Of a DNA stretch of 64,000 nucleotides, positions 1-7,759 are shown one piece after another; positions within the stretch are counted from its first letter, which is position 1, and each line of letters opens with the position of its first letter. Made by a program: the position numbers and the translations under genes. Location of the stretch: the NCBI GenBank assembly GCA_036655895.1, contig JAVVPF010000001.1:62001-126000 (forward strand). Direction: 5' to 3'. Origin of the DNA: Cloacibacillus sp. Lineage in GTDB: Bacteria > Synergistota > Synergistia > Synergistales > Synergistaceae. Under the pieces are notes generated by a model, which did not search any database, was not told the DNA's origin, and saw only the letters and a list, made by a program, of their open reading frames with translations.

Positions 1-948
1 CGCTATTATGGCGATGACTGCGAGGAAGAATATAGCAAAGGGAAGGTCTACGTAGGCGAATACGGTGGCGGAGGAGATGAAGCTGCGCACGCTTTCGAAG
101 CCCTGCACGCTGTGTATGAAGGAGCCGACGGAGGCGGGGCGCTCTTTTGTGCGGAGGCCGAGCACCTGCCGCATCATGTCCCCGGAGAGGCGTGAGTTTG
201 TGCGGGCCGCGGCTACGTCCACAAGATACCCGCGCGCCATGTGGAGCACGAAGTCGGCCGTCACCATTATGAAGACGCCGACCGCCATCACCCAGAGGGA
301 TTCTATGGCGTTGTTCGGCACGACGCGGTTGTAGACGTTCATTACAAAAAGCGGCATTGCAAAGGCAAAGAGGTTGCTGAGGACGGAGGCAAGGATGATG
401 TCGCGGTAGAGCGGCCTTTGAAGGGATATTTTCTCCCAGAACCAATGGCCCTTCTTCTCTTTTTCGTAGCTTGGCGCTCTTTCGTCAAATTTGAAAAGCG
501 GAGCCATGTAGACGGCGTAGCCGCTGAAGCGGGAGGCCAGCTCTTCAAGGCCGACTGAGACCTCTCCGTCTTCGACCTCTGGGAATACGACGCGGGCCGC
601 GCCGCGTTCGGTGTCTACGGAAAAAAGCACGCACGACGAATCTTCTTCGAGCAGCAGCACTGCGGGCATGAGCAGGGGGTTGAGCCGTTCTATCGGCCCC
701 TGGACGAAGCGCGCGGTCAGCCCCGCCTTTTCCGCGGCGCGGCAGAATGACGACGGCGTAAGCAGGCCGCCTTCAAGAGGGAGGCCCGCCAGCATCGCGT
801 CAAGCGATATGCGCCTGCCGTGAAAGCGCGCGACGGCCAGCAGCGAGGAGGCAAGCGGGCCGCCGTATTGCGTGCGGCACTTGCCTCCTTCTGCACAGCC
901 GCTGTTGCTCACTTCGGCCCCTGTGGTAGGAAGTTCTTCATTTGGCAT
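1..948 (-). CDS. Type I secretion ABC transporter, LapB/LssB-like, N-terminal part (runs off left edge)
   Basis: The first 316 residues are present; the ATPase domain lies beyond the window. Residues 1-150 resemble the C39-peptidase-like domain of type I secretion ATPases, but the position of the catalytic Cys reads YGGPLASS, so this is a degenerate, non-proteolytic domain that would only dock substrate. From about residue 190 hydrophobic segments begin with the family-typical stretch PLFVMNVYNRVVP, the start of the transmembrane domain. The ATG lies 3 bases after the stop of the TolC-like gene, so the two are co-transcribed and should form one exporter with a membrane-fusion protein presumably further left. 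LapB-type systems export large RTX adhesins; that substrate is inferred from family only. Confidence 0.85.
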   Translation of the reverse strand, partial: MPNEELPTTGAEVSNSGCAEGGKCRTQYGGPLASSLLAVARFHGRRISLDAMLAGLPLEGGLLTPSSFCRAAEKAGLTARFVQGPIERLNPLLMPAVLLLEEDSSCVLFSVDTERGAARVVFPEVEDGEVSVGLEELASRFSGYAVYMAPLFKFDERAPSYEKEKKGHWFWEKISLQRPLYRDIILASVLSNLFAFAMPLFVMNVYNRVVPNNAIESLWVMAVGVFIMVTADFVLHMARGYLVDVAAARTNSRLSGDMMRQVLGLRTKERPASVGSFIHSVQGFESVRSFISSATVFAYVDLPFAIFFLAVIAIIA

Positions 949-951
949 TAT

Positions 952-2340
952 TTAATCCTTGTTTCCCAGCTCTCTCACTATTCTGTCCATGTCTATGCCG
1001 GCCTTTTGCGGCTCTGGCATTTCGACTTTTTTGATGTCGTAATAGGAGAGGAGGCGGCCTACCGAAGTGAGATAGTCCGCCTTCATTGAGGAAAGGTTAT
1101 AGAGAGCGTTGACATAAGCCAGCTCCGATTGAAAGGACTCGTTTTCAGCGTCGAGGACGTCGAGCAGCGTGCGTCTGCCGGCCTCGAACTGTTTGACATA
1201 GGCTGTGCGCATTACCTGCGCCGCCTTTTTATGTTCCTCAAGGTTCGGGATCTGAAGTTCGATATTTTTCACGTCGTTATACGCTATCAGCACGGCCTGT
1301 CTGACGTCGCGCTCTATTTTTTTGAATACCTCTTCGGATTCCTGATACTGTTCCTCGGACTTTTTTATATTGGCTTTGTCTATGCCGCCGTTGTAGAGGT
1401 TGTAGCGGAACATGAGCTCCACCCATGATTTATCGCGGCGTCCCTTGTTGCCGTCTGTGTCGTGATCGAGATTCACTCCGGCGCGGAAATCAAGCTTCGG
1501 CCTCATGCGCGACGCCTGCTCCTGTATGGCGTGCCGCATTGAATTGGTGTTTTCTTTGTACGACGCGACCTGCGGGTTGCCGGTCAGCGCCTCTGTCACG
1601 CAGGCCTCTGGCTGCTCGGGCAGAGTCACTTCGATGACGGCCTCTTCCATCTGCTCTGCCGGCTCTATTCCCGTGACGCGCACATACTGCGTTATTGTGT
1701 CGTGCAGGTTGCTCTCCTCCGTCAGGCAGTTGACCTTTGCGAGCGCCAGACGTCCCATCGCGGTCTCAAGGTTGACCTTGCTGTCTACTCCGGCGATGGC
1801 TCTCTTTTTGACCTTTGCCAGCAGTTCTTCGTGGCGCGCGACGTTGTTTCTGGCCATAGCGACCGCCTTGCGGTATCTGATGACGTCCTGATGACAGCGG
1901 AAGCCGGCGTAGGCCACCTCTTCAAGCTTTGCCGAAAGGTCGAAGTAGCGCATGTTTTTAGCGTATTCGTAGCGCCGCACCTGGCTGCGCGTCAGATTGC
2001 CGTCGTAGATCGGCTGGGTGAGGATGAGCGAAGCGCCGTCTCTTGTATAGTCGAAAAGGTCGCTCCCGTTGTATCCCTCGCCGTCGAGGTTCTCTCTTCC
2101 GATGCCGGCGTAGGCGTCCAGCTTCGGCCTGTATCCGCCGAAGGCGGCCTGCCAGTCCCGCAGCGAGGCTCTAAAGGCGTGAAGCTTCGCCTGCGCCTCG
2201 GGATTTGTATCAACGGCCCTCTGTATAGATTCCTGCACGGAAAGGCCTTCCGCGGCGGCCGGAGCGGGGCAGCTCAGAACAAGAGCGGCGGCGCTAAAAA
2301 CGCCCAAGAACAACGCAATTTTTTTCACAGTGACAAACAT
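952..2340 (-). CDS. TolC-family outer membrane protein of a type I secretion system
   Basis: A 462-residue protein with a clear signal peptide (hydrophobic core about residues 7-25, then PAPAAAE) and the two-fold coiled-coil repeat pattern of TolC/OEP proteins, for example GLSVQESIQRAVDTNPE at the mature N-terminus and the second-repeat motif VQAFEAGRRTLLDVLDAE-like segment near residue 390. It would form the outer-membrane exit duct for the adjacent LapB-like ATPase. The start is supported by a GGGAGTG ribosome site 8 bases upstream. It is the first gene of a leftward operon; the region upstream (2341-2855) is shared with the divergent diguanylate cyclase gene. The length is normal for the type I secretion TolC subfamily. 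Confidence 0.85.
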   Translation of the reverse strand: MFVTVKKIALFLGVFSAAALVLSCPAPAAAEGLSVQESIQRAVDTNPEAQAKLHAFRASLRDWQAAFGGYRPKLDAYAGIGRENLDGEGYNGSDLFDYTRDGASLILTQPIYDGNLTRSQVRRYEYAKNMRYFDLSAKLEEVAYAGFRCHQDVIRYRKAVAMARNNVARHEELLAKVKKRAIAGVDSKVNLETAMGRLALAKVNCLTEESNLHDTITQYVRVTGIEPAEQMEEAVIEVTLPEQPEACVTEALTGNPQVASYKENTNSMRHAIQEQASRMRPKLDFRAGVNLDHDTDGNKGRRDKSWVELMFRYNLYNGGIDKANIKKSEEQYQESEEVFKKIERDVRQAVLIAYNDVKNIELQIPNLEEHKKAAQVMRTAYVKQFEAGRRTLLDVLDAENESFQSELAYVNALYNLSSMKADYLTSVGRLLSYYDIKKVEMPEPQKAGIDMDRIVRELGNKD

Positions 2341-2855
2341 ACGGCAACACTCCCACAGAATTAAATAGCACTATATAGATGCGGCGACGCCTCTAGCGGC
2401 GGCACCAAAATAACGTCTCGCGTAACGAGACATAAAAGACAATATAAACAACACTTCGCAGCGAACTGGGCAGATAACAAAAAAACAATGCCGCCACAGC
2501 CGCGCTGTGTCAGGGATACAATATGGGGTTTTTGGGGGGAAGGGCCGTCCTTATGAGGACTCCCTTAATTCAAACAACAGTTAAGCCTAACTATAACTAT
2601 CGTTAGTAAGGAAGTATATCACTTTAGGCACTGATAAACAAGATGATGTCTATAAAATAAATGTTATTTTATGTTCTGACGCACAGAAAACACGTTGTTT
2701 TTTAACTTAGGCGTCACCGACGCGCGCGAATGAAGTGCACGAAACTGATACGGATAAAATGAAGGATATTTTTTACAATTTTGCGCAAACAGTATATAAA
2801 AAACTAATTTATATGCTAAAATACCTGAAACATAAATTTACGGGGAGTGAAAATA
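2341..2855. other. AT-rich divergent intergenic region with hairpins
   Basis: No gene is seen in these 515 bases, which separate the leftward secretion operon from the rightward cyclase gene. Two stem-loops stand out: GTCTCG/CGAGAC at 2415-2431, in the leader of the secretion operon, and a longer one at 2540-2566 (AAGGG, GTCCT / AGGAC, CCCTT). CTAAC and GTTAG around 2589-2607 form a loose dyad that could be a protein site. GGGGAGTG at 2842-2849 is the ribosome site for the cyclase gene. I did not recognise a known c-di-GMP riboswitch fold. Confidence 0.4.
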
Positions 2856-4040
2856 TTGGAGAACAATAGCGTCAACGCGGTCTATGATTATGATGATTCG
2901 ATACTGAGACTGCCGTGCGCTATTGCCGTCGTCGCCATCGAACGCGGCGGCCCCGCGCTGCGCTCTGTAAGCGACGGCTTCTGCCGTATGTTTGGCTTGC
3001 CCAGGGACGCGATATTCGCGGCCTGTAAAACAGATTTTTTTGCGCTGCTGCATCCCAACGATAAAGAGGCCATCCGAAAAAAATTTACCCTGCACTGCCG
3101 CGCAAGGGAAGATTTCAGTATGCAGCACCGGATACTGGACGGGCGCGGCCGCTGCGTATGGCTTTTGGTGAGCGCTCAGATCCTCCCAAATGCTGACGGC
3201 GCGGTCTATTTTGTCAACTTCGCCGACATAACGTCCGACAAAGAGCAAGAGGACTCCACGCTGATGACCCAGAAAAAATACCGCACGGCGCTTCAAAAGG
3301 CGGAGGTAGATATCTGGGACTATGACATGGAGCATCGCAGCGTCACAAGAAAAAGTTATACGCAGGACGGCTCCTGCGTTGACAAAGTGATATGCGACGT
3401 GCCGGAATCCGTAATAGGATATGGGTGGGTTCATCCCGACAGCATCGAAAAATATCGAGGCCTCTACGCGAGGCTGCACCTCGGCGAAAAAGAGCCGTTT
3501 GTCGACATATTGGGTAAAAACGATGGAGGCGCCGGCTTGGAGTGGCGCTGGAAACGGCTCAGATACATGACCGTATCTGACGGCGGCCCTGTAAAGCACG
3601 CGATAGGCGTTGGGCTGGACATCACGGAGCAAAAGGCAGCGGAGGATCGCTTTCAGAGCGAACTTGCCTATCGCGAAGAAATGTTCAAGGATAAAAATAT
3701 CATGTCGATGAGGCTCAACCTTACGGCAGACGTCATAGAGCACGCCTCGCAGCAGTATCAGCCGATACTTAAAGGCAATTACAGCTACGACAACTTCATC
3801 AGCAACGTCATATCCAGTTCTATTCCCGAAGAGACGCAGAGAGAGCGTTTTATCGAGACCTTCGCCAGAGAAAATCTCCTTAACTCCTACAACGCGGGGG
3901 GGGGGGGGGGTATCCTCTCTTATTCAGTGCGAATATCAGAGATTCATGCCGGACGGCACGCTGAAATGGGTGACGACGGTCATCAAAATACTTACAAAAC
4001 CGTACACCAACGAGGTCATCGCGTTTACCACGACCGCTGA
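2856..4040 (+). CDS. PAS-type sensor part of a split diguanylate cyclase (out of frame with its GGDEF domain)
   Basis: This frame encodes two PAS-like sensory units (about residues 15-130 and 140-270, the second ending GVGLDITEQKAAEDR, a typical PAC end) and the start of a third domain (LLNSYNAG). It then enters a run of 15 G and continues out of frame for some 45 nonsense residues to a stop. The downstream frame picks up exactly the expected continuation (CEYQRFMPDGTLKWV), so this and the next entry are one gene in which loss of one G, or gain of two, restores a protein of about 715 residues. TTG at 2856 is preferred over GTG at 2847 because GGGGAGTG overlaps the GTG and lies 6 bases before the TTG. 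No transmembrane segment is seen, so the product is cytoplasmic. Confidence 0.75.
   Translation: MENNSVNAVYDYDDSILRLPCAIAVVAIERGGPALRSVSDGFCRMFGLPRDAIFAACKTDFFALLHPNDKEAIRKKFTLHCRAREDFSMQHRILDGRGRCVWLLVSAQILPNADGAVYFVNFADITSDKEQEDSTLMTQKKYRTALQKAEVDIWDYDMEHRSVTRKSYTQDGSCVDKVICDVPESVIGYGWVHPDSIEKYRGLYARLHLGEKEPFVDILGKNDGGAGLEWRWKRLRYMTVSDGGPVKHAIGVGLDITEQKAAEDRFQSELAYREEMFKDKNIMSMRLNLTADVIEHASQQYQPILKGNYSYDNFISNVISSSIPEETQRERFIETFARENLLNSYNAGGGGGILSYSVRISEIHAGRHAEMGDDGHQNTYKTVHQRGHRVYHDR
3896..3910 (+). repeat. Run of 15 G inside a coding sequence (putative phase-variation tract)
   Basis: Fifteen consecutive G on the coding strand, encoding Gly residues just after NA. Homopolymer runs of this length slip during replication and are the classic basis of on/off contingency genes. 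With 15 G the gene is off; 14 or 17 G would join the PAS frame to the GGDEF frame. It is by far the longest G run in the window. A miscounted homopolymer in the assembly would look the same. Confidence 0.85.
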
Positions 4041-5001
4041 CACAGACATGGAACATATCTCAAAGGAACTTCTTGAGAACGTGGCAAGCCATGATTATGA
4101 CTATGTGATATATCTTGACGCTAAAAACAACAGCTACCGCATGTTCGCCTCAGACAGCAAAAACACCCCGCTGCCGCCGCAAATATGTTATGACTACGAA
4201 AGCGCGCTGAAAGTCCACGCCTACAAGTACGTGATACCTGAAGACATTGAATATACCATCCAGTGTATGCTGCTGAAAAACCTCTTTGAACAGCTTGAAA
4301 AGAACGACGTCTACGAATTCACCGTGAGCTCGGTAGAAAAAGACGGCTCCGTGCGCATGAAAAAGGTCAAATATTCCTACCTCGACAAGAAAAACAAGAT
4401 AATGATCTTAAGCCGCACGGACGTCACCGATCTGTACCACCAGCTTCAGGAATACAACAAACTTAGGGAGCTGGCAAACAGAGACAGCCTGACCGGGCTT
4501 TACAACAAGAACTATTTTTACGCGAACCTTGCGCGTGAGGTCGGCACACCGGACGCCAAATGGATATTCTTCATCGACCTTGACGATTTCAAACGCGTGA
4601 ACGACAAACTTGGACATTTGATGGGCGACAGGATCATCAGGGGCGTTGCCAATATACTGCGCGGAATATTCGGCGAAGAGGCCGTCGTTGGACGCTTCGG
4701 CGGCGACGAGTTTTTCGTCCTCCTAAAAAATGTTTCAGAGAGGATCGTCAGAGAACGCGCGGAAGAAATTTGCAGCAGCCTGTGCTTCCGCTACGACAAT
4801 AACGCAAAACGCGTTGAAGTCCACGCAAGCGTCGGGGTATTCATGTTCAGCGAAAAAATGGAGGTCGAAGAGGTAATGCACTGCGCCGACGAGGCGCTCT
4901 ACCACGCCAAGGCCGAAGGAAAATCAAAATACGTCCTTTATCACGAAATAACGAACCACGTCCCAATAGGGAACGCCCCGCGCCTCTCCAGAGGACAATA
5001 A
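3946..5001 (+). CDS. GGDEF diguanylate cyclase domain, second half of the split gene
   Basis: The first ATG in this frame is internal to a PAS-like fold: codons from the G run onward give VSSLIQCEYQRF before MPDGTLKWV, so the ATG at 3946 is probably not a natural start. Residues about 185-345 form a complete GGDEF domain: DSLTGLYNKN, DLDDFKRVND for metal and GTP binding, and an intact GGDEF signature within GRFGGDEFF. No RxxD inhibitory site precedes it at the usual distance. The domain makes cyclic di-GMP from two GTP. Whether it is translated alone at 15 G is unclear, since no good ribosome site precedes 3946. The neighbouring LapB/TolC exporter is of a type often tied to c-di-GMP control of adhesion. 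Confidence 0.8.
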   Translation: MPDGTLKWVTTVIKILTKPYTNEVIAFTTTADTDMEHISKELLENVASHDYDYVIYLDAKNNSYRMFASDSKNTPLPPQICYDYESALKVHAYKYVIPEDIEYTIQCMLLKNLFEQLEKNDVYEFTVSSVEKDGSVRMKKVKYSYLDKKNKIMILSRTDVTDLYHQLQEYNKLRELANRDSLTGLYNKNYFYANLAREVGTPDAKWIFFIDLDDFKRVNDKLGHLMGDRIIRGVANILRGIFGEEAVVGRFGGDEFFVLLKNVSERIVRERAEEICSSLCFRYDNNAKRVEVHASVGVFMFSEKMEVEEVMHCADEALYHAKAEGKSKYVLYHEITNHVPIGNAPRLSRGQ

Positions 5002-5256
5002 CGGGCGTCACGCCAGCGCGCGTCTTGGCGAATACTGTCATGCGCCCGCGGCCCTTACGTACTGACGCAGTGATATTACTGATGACATTAACGATAAAAA
5101 TGTATAGTCATTTGAGAAATTAGCATAGCCGGTATGGAGGCAATAAAGTTAAAACTAATGTATAATCTATTTTAACGAGCATTGGTCATCATCGTATTGC
5201 GTGGGTTTAGCAATGTCGATATGATAGGTTTTTTTTAGATAAAGGGGTAGGATACG

Positions 5257-6705
5257 GTGATAAAAAAGTTTTTTTCGATAAATTTAATAATTTCCGTCAT
5301 TATTATAAGCGGCTTTCTGTTGTCGGGACTGTCGTCGTTTTTTTCGTTCCAGGAGCTTTTTAAAAAGGATATAGAGGCCGTCTCGGAGCTGACTTCCGAG
5401 AATATTTTTGTAAATATAAACAATCTGATGGACAGACCCATCAATGTCTCTACCGCCATGGCGCACGATACGTTCCTTCGCGACTTTGTCAAGAAGGAGC
5501 AGCCGGGAGGGCTTTCACGGGAGCATCTGCTGGAGATGAAGGATTATCTGGCCTCGTACCAGAAGAAGTATAATTTCGATTCTGTCTTTTTCATTTCCAC
5601 AAAGACGCACGCCTATTATCATTATAAAAACGGGCTGGACCGCCTGATGGGCAAGGGCAACCCGGAAAATATCTGGTATTACGCTTTTTTGAATGATCCC
5701 GCGGAAGTTTCTCTGAACGTGGACAATGACGAGTCGAAGAACGACGTTATTACGATTTTCGTCAATTATAAGCTCTACGACGAGGAGAAAAATCTGCTGG
5801 GCGTGGTGGGCGTCGGTATGGAGACGCCTTACATCCAGAAATTTTTGATGGAGAATGAAAACAAGTTCGGGGTGCACGCCTATCTGATAGACGCGGCGGG
5901 GAACGTGCAGCTTTCGTCGACGATTACGGAGTTTGAGGGCGTCAATCTTTTTAAAGACAAGGTGTACGCGCCTATGGCGGCGGCGATAAATACGCTCGGG
6001 GCTGGGAGCGATCATCGATGGTATCACACGAAGCAGTCTGACGGGTATATTATCACGCGCTATGTGCCCAATCTGAACTGGTATCTGGTAGTTGAGAAGA
6101 GCACGATGGAATTCCAGAGGAAGATGCTTACACAGTTTGCGGTGAGCCTTGCGTTTATGCTTTTCGTCATCTTGGTGGTCATAGGGATAACGACTGGGCT
6201 TATTAAAAAGTACAGCCTGAAGCTCTCGCATCTTGCTGAGATGGACCAGCTGACCGGCATAAAGAACCGCAGGAGTTATGAGAGCGAAACTGCGGCTTTT
6301 GCGGCGCATTTGGATAAGTTTAAAAGTTTTGGCATCGGTGTGCTGGACCTGAATAATCTAAAGGCGACGAACGACCTGTACGGCCATCAGGCGGGGGACG
6401 AATATCTTAAGATTTTTGCAGAGCTGCTTTGCGAGACTTTCCGCGGCTGTCCCGTTTACAGGATAGGCGGAGACGAGTTCGCGGTGGTTTTCCGCGATGT
6501 GCCGGAAGAGACGGTGCGAAGCGACTGGGACGCTCTGCGTCGCAGGATAGAAGTCATTAAGAGCGAGCAGGGACATTCTATAAGCGCGGCTTTTGGATAC
6601 GCTTTCTGGGACGCAAGCGGCCTTGATACGATAGAAAAGGTCTTTAAAGAGGCCGACGACAGGATGTATCTTCACAAGAAACAGATACGCGGCGAGGCGA
6701 AATAG
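5257..6705 (+). CDS. Membrane-bound diguanylate cyclase with extracytoplasmic sensor (dCache-like) and GGDEF domain
   Basis: A 482-residue protein with a first transmembrane helix at about residues 8-28, an extracytoplasmic region of about 260 residues resembling dCache sensor domains (YYALDD-like segment and VGVGMETPY), a second helix near 287-312, and a C-terminal GGDEF domain (DQLTGIKNRRS; DLNNLKATNDLYGHQAGDEYL; YRIGGDEF intact). It should sense an external ligand and make cyclic di-GMP. The GTG start follows AAGGGGTAGG. A TATAAT at 5161-5166 is a possible -10. It lies 255 bases after the split cyclase, so it probably has its own promoter. No RxxD inhibitory site is evident. Confidence 0.88.
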   Translation: MIKKFFSINLIISVIIISGFLLSGLSSFFSFQELFKKDIEAVSELTSENIFVNINNLMDRPINVSTAMAHDTFLRDFVKKEQPGGLSREHLLEMKDYLASYQKKYNFDSVFFISTKTHAYYHYKNGLDRLMGKGNPENIWYYAFLNDPAEVSLNVDNDESKNDVITIFVNYKLYDEEKNLLGVVGVGMETPYIQKFLMENENKFGVHAYLIDAAGNVQLSSTITEFEGVNLFKDKVYAPMAAAINTLGAGSDHRWYHTKQSDGYIITRYVPNLNWYLVVEKSTMEFQRKMLTQFAVSLAFMLFVILVVIGITTGLIKKYSLKLSHLAEMDQLTGIKNRRSYESETAAFAAHLDKFKSFGIGVLDLNNLKATNDLYGHQAGDEYLKIFAELLCETFRGCPVYRIGGDEFAVVFRDVPEETVRSDWDALRRRIEVIKSEQGHSISAAFGYAFWDASGLDTIEKVFKEADDRMYLHKKQIRGEAK

Positions 6706-7061
6706 CGAGCGCGCCCTATAGCCGCGCCCGCGGTTTTTGCGCGCGTGCGGTAAGAAGAATAAAAAACGGGTCCAAGACTTCACCGCCACGGTGCTCCGTC
6801 TTGAACCCTTATTGATTCTTCTCCTGCGCTGTTGTGAGTTGAGCCTCAAAATACTGGAAAGATTTAACTCTGAGCAGAGCCCAGCAGTGGAGGCTCTTTA
6901 CCGTCAAGACGTCTTTGTCTTTTAATAAAAGCGTCGGCTTCTAACCTAATAATCTGTTGTTGCAGTGGCAGCGTTATAGCTGCTCTCACCGACAAACAGG
7001 GCACGCCGTGTATTTCTTGGTCAGGCATATTGAAGCAGACAGCCCGAAGGCCGCTTAGTTG
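6706..7061. other. Intergenic region between the GGDEF gene and the toxin-antitoxin pair
   Basis: No convincing gene is seen. The left part holds the long inverted repeat listed separately. Further right, GAGCCTC (about 6840) and GAGGCTC (about 6891) with inner CTGG/CCAG could form another imperfect stem. Open frames here are short and have no ribosome sites. Base composition drops towards AT-rich, marking the start of the accessory patch. Confidence 0.4.
6753..6822. repeat. Imperfect inverted repeat, about 70 bases
   Basis: AGAAGAAT at 6753-6760 pairs with ATTCTTCT at 6815-6822. Inside, GGGTCCAAGAC at 6768-6778 pairs with GTCTTGAACCC at 6798-6808 apart from one mismatch, and CACC/GGTG closes the loop. 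It could be a terminator for the GGDEF gene or a small palindromic mobile repeat. There is no long T run directly after the stem. Confidence 0.55.
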
Positions 7062-7331
7062 TCATTCGTAATGTTCCCACAGGCTCAGTATCTTGACTGT
7101 TCGCTCCTTGGCGTAGACCTGATAGACAAGCCTGTGCTGGATGTTGATACGCCGTGAATAGCCGCCTTTAAGGTCGCCCACCAGCTTCTCGTAGGGCGGA
7201 TAAGGTTCAAATGGATCATGCTTCAATAAAGCGATAAGCTCTGATATTTTTTCACCGTACCCCGCCGCTGTCGCGGTCCTCTTGTCTTTTAGCCCTTGCT
7301 TAGTGTAGAGGATTTTCCAGGGCTCATTCAT
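7062..7331 (-). CDS. yoeB: YoeB/Txe-family mRNA interferase toxin
   Basis: An 89-residue protein of the RelE/YoeB fold. The family core is present: EKLVGDLKG, SRRINIQHRLVYQV and the C-terminal LWEHYE with the His expected at the active site. YoeB toxins cleave mRNA at ribosomes and are held inactive by a YefM-type antitoxin, encoded just upstream here. The ATG at 7329-7331 lies within the last codons of the antitoxin gene (ATGAATGA overlap). A longer frame begins upstream, but the overlapping start is typical of these operons and gives the normal toxin length. Confidence 0.88.
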   Translation of the reverse strand: MNEPWKILYTKQGLKDKRTATAAGYGEKISELIALLKHDPFEPYPPYEKLVGDLKGGYSRRINIQHRLVYQVYAKERTVKILSLWEHYE

Positions 7332-7584
7332 CGTCAGGGTCTTCCACGCACTCTTCAAGAGGAGTCTTCAAGCCTTCTATCAGCTTTTCTCTCATGCCCG
7401 GAATAGATAAAAGGAAGAGGGTTTCGTTTATTGCTTTATAGTCGCTCTCTGACAGCATGACGACGTTGCCTTTTTTTGTTGTGATGTACGCCGGTTCCTG
7501 CGTAGCTATAACATCGTCTATCACACTATAAAGATTCTGGCGTGCGTTGGTTGCGTTTAAGATCAAAAAATCATCCCCTTTCAC
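7324..7584 (-). CDS. yefM: YefM/Phd-family antitoxin
   Basis: An 86-residue protein with the Phd/YefM N-terminal DNA-binding fold (NATNARQNLYSVIDDV, then AYITTKKGNVVMLSESDY) and an acidic C-terminus ending EDPDDE that should wrap around the toxin. It neutralises YoeB and represses its own operon. The gene overlaps the toxin start by 8 bases. A perfect dyad of the YefM operator type lies just upstream. The pair sits beside an insertion element, so it may be mobile cargo. Confidence 0.88.
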   Translation of the reverse strand: MKGDDFLILNATNARQNLYSVIDDVIATQEPAYITTKKGNVVMLSESDYKAINETLFLLSIPGMREKLIEGLKTPLEECVEDPDDE

Positions 7585-7596
7585 TTATGGCATTAT

Positions 7597-7614
7597 CGTA
7601 CGCTATAACGTACG
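7597..7614 (-). promoter_or_regulatory. Putative YefM operator (CGTACG-N6-CGTACG)
   Basis: Two identical self-complementary hexamers CGTACG are separated by 6 bases, starting 13 bases upstream of the antitoxin ATG. Known YefM operators contain paired palindromic TGTACA-type hexamers, so this is a likely autoregulatory site. Confidence 0.6.
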
Positions 7615-7649
7615 TGTCAAGCGACTAGTAAGAGCACTTGAACCTGCTA

Positions 7650-7674
7650 TGTAGGTTTACCATACCTCTGTTAC
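7650..7674. repeat. IS481-like left terminal inverted repeat
   Basis: TGTAGGTTT at the outer end and ACCTCTGTTAC at the inner end are complementary to the right repeat at 8673-8697. Confidence 0.8.
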
Positions 7675-7759
7675 AGACTCAATAAAAAAGCAGCAGACCG
7701 TACAGCTAACTGTTAAGATTAAAGCGCTAACAATAATCGACAGGGGACTGCGGGTCTGC

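Noticed and set aside
952-2364. Long open frames on the + strand opposite tolC and in other GC-rich genes
   Set aside because: They mirror the codon bias of the real genes on the other strand, have no ribosome sites and no recognisable protein motifs.
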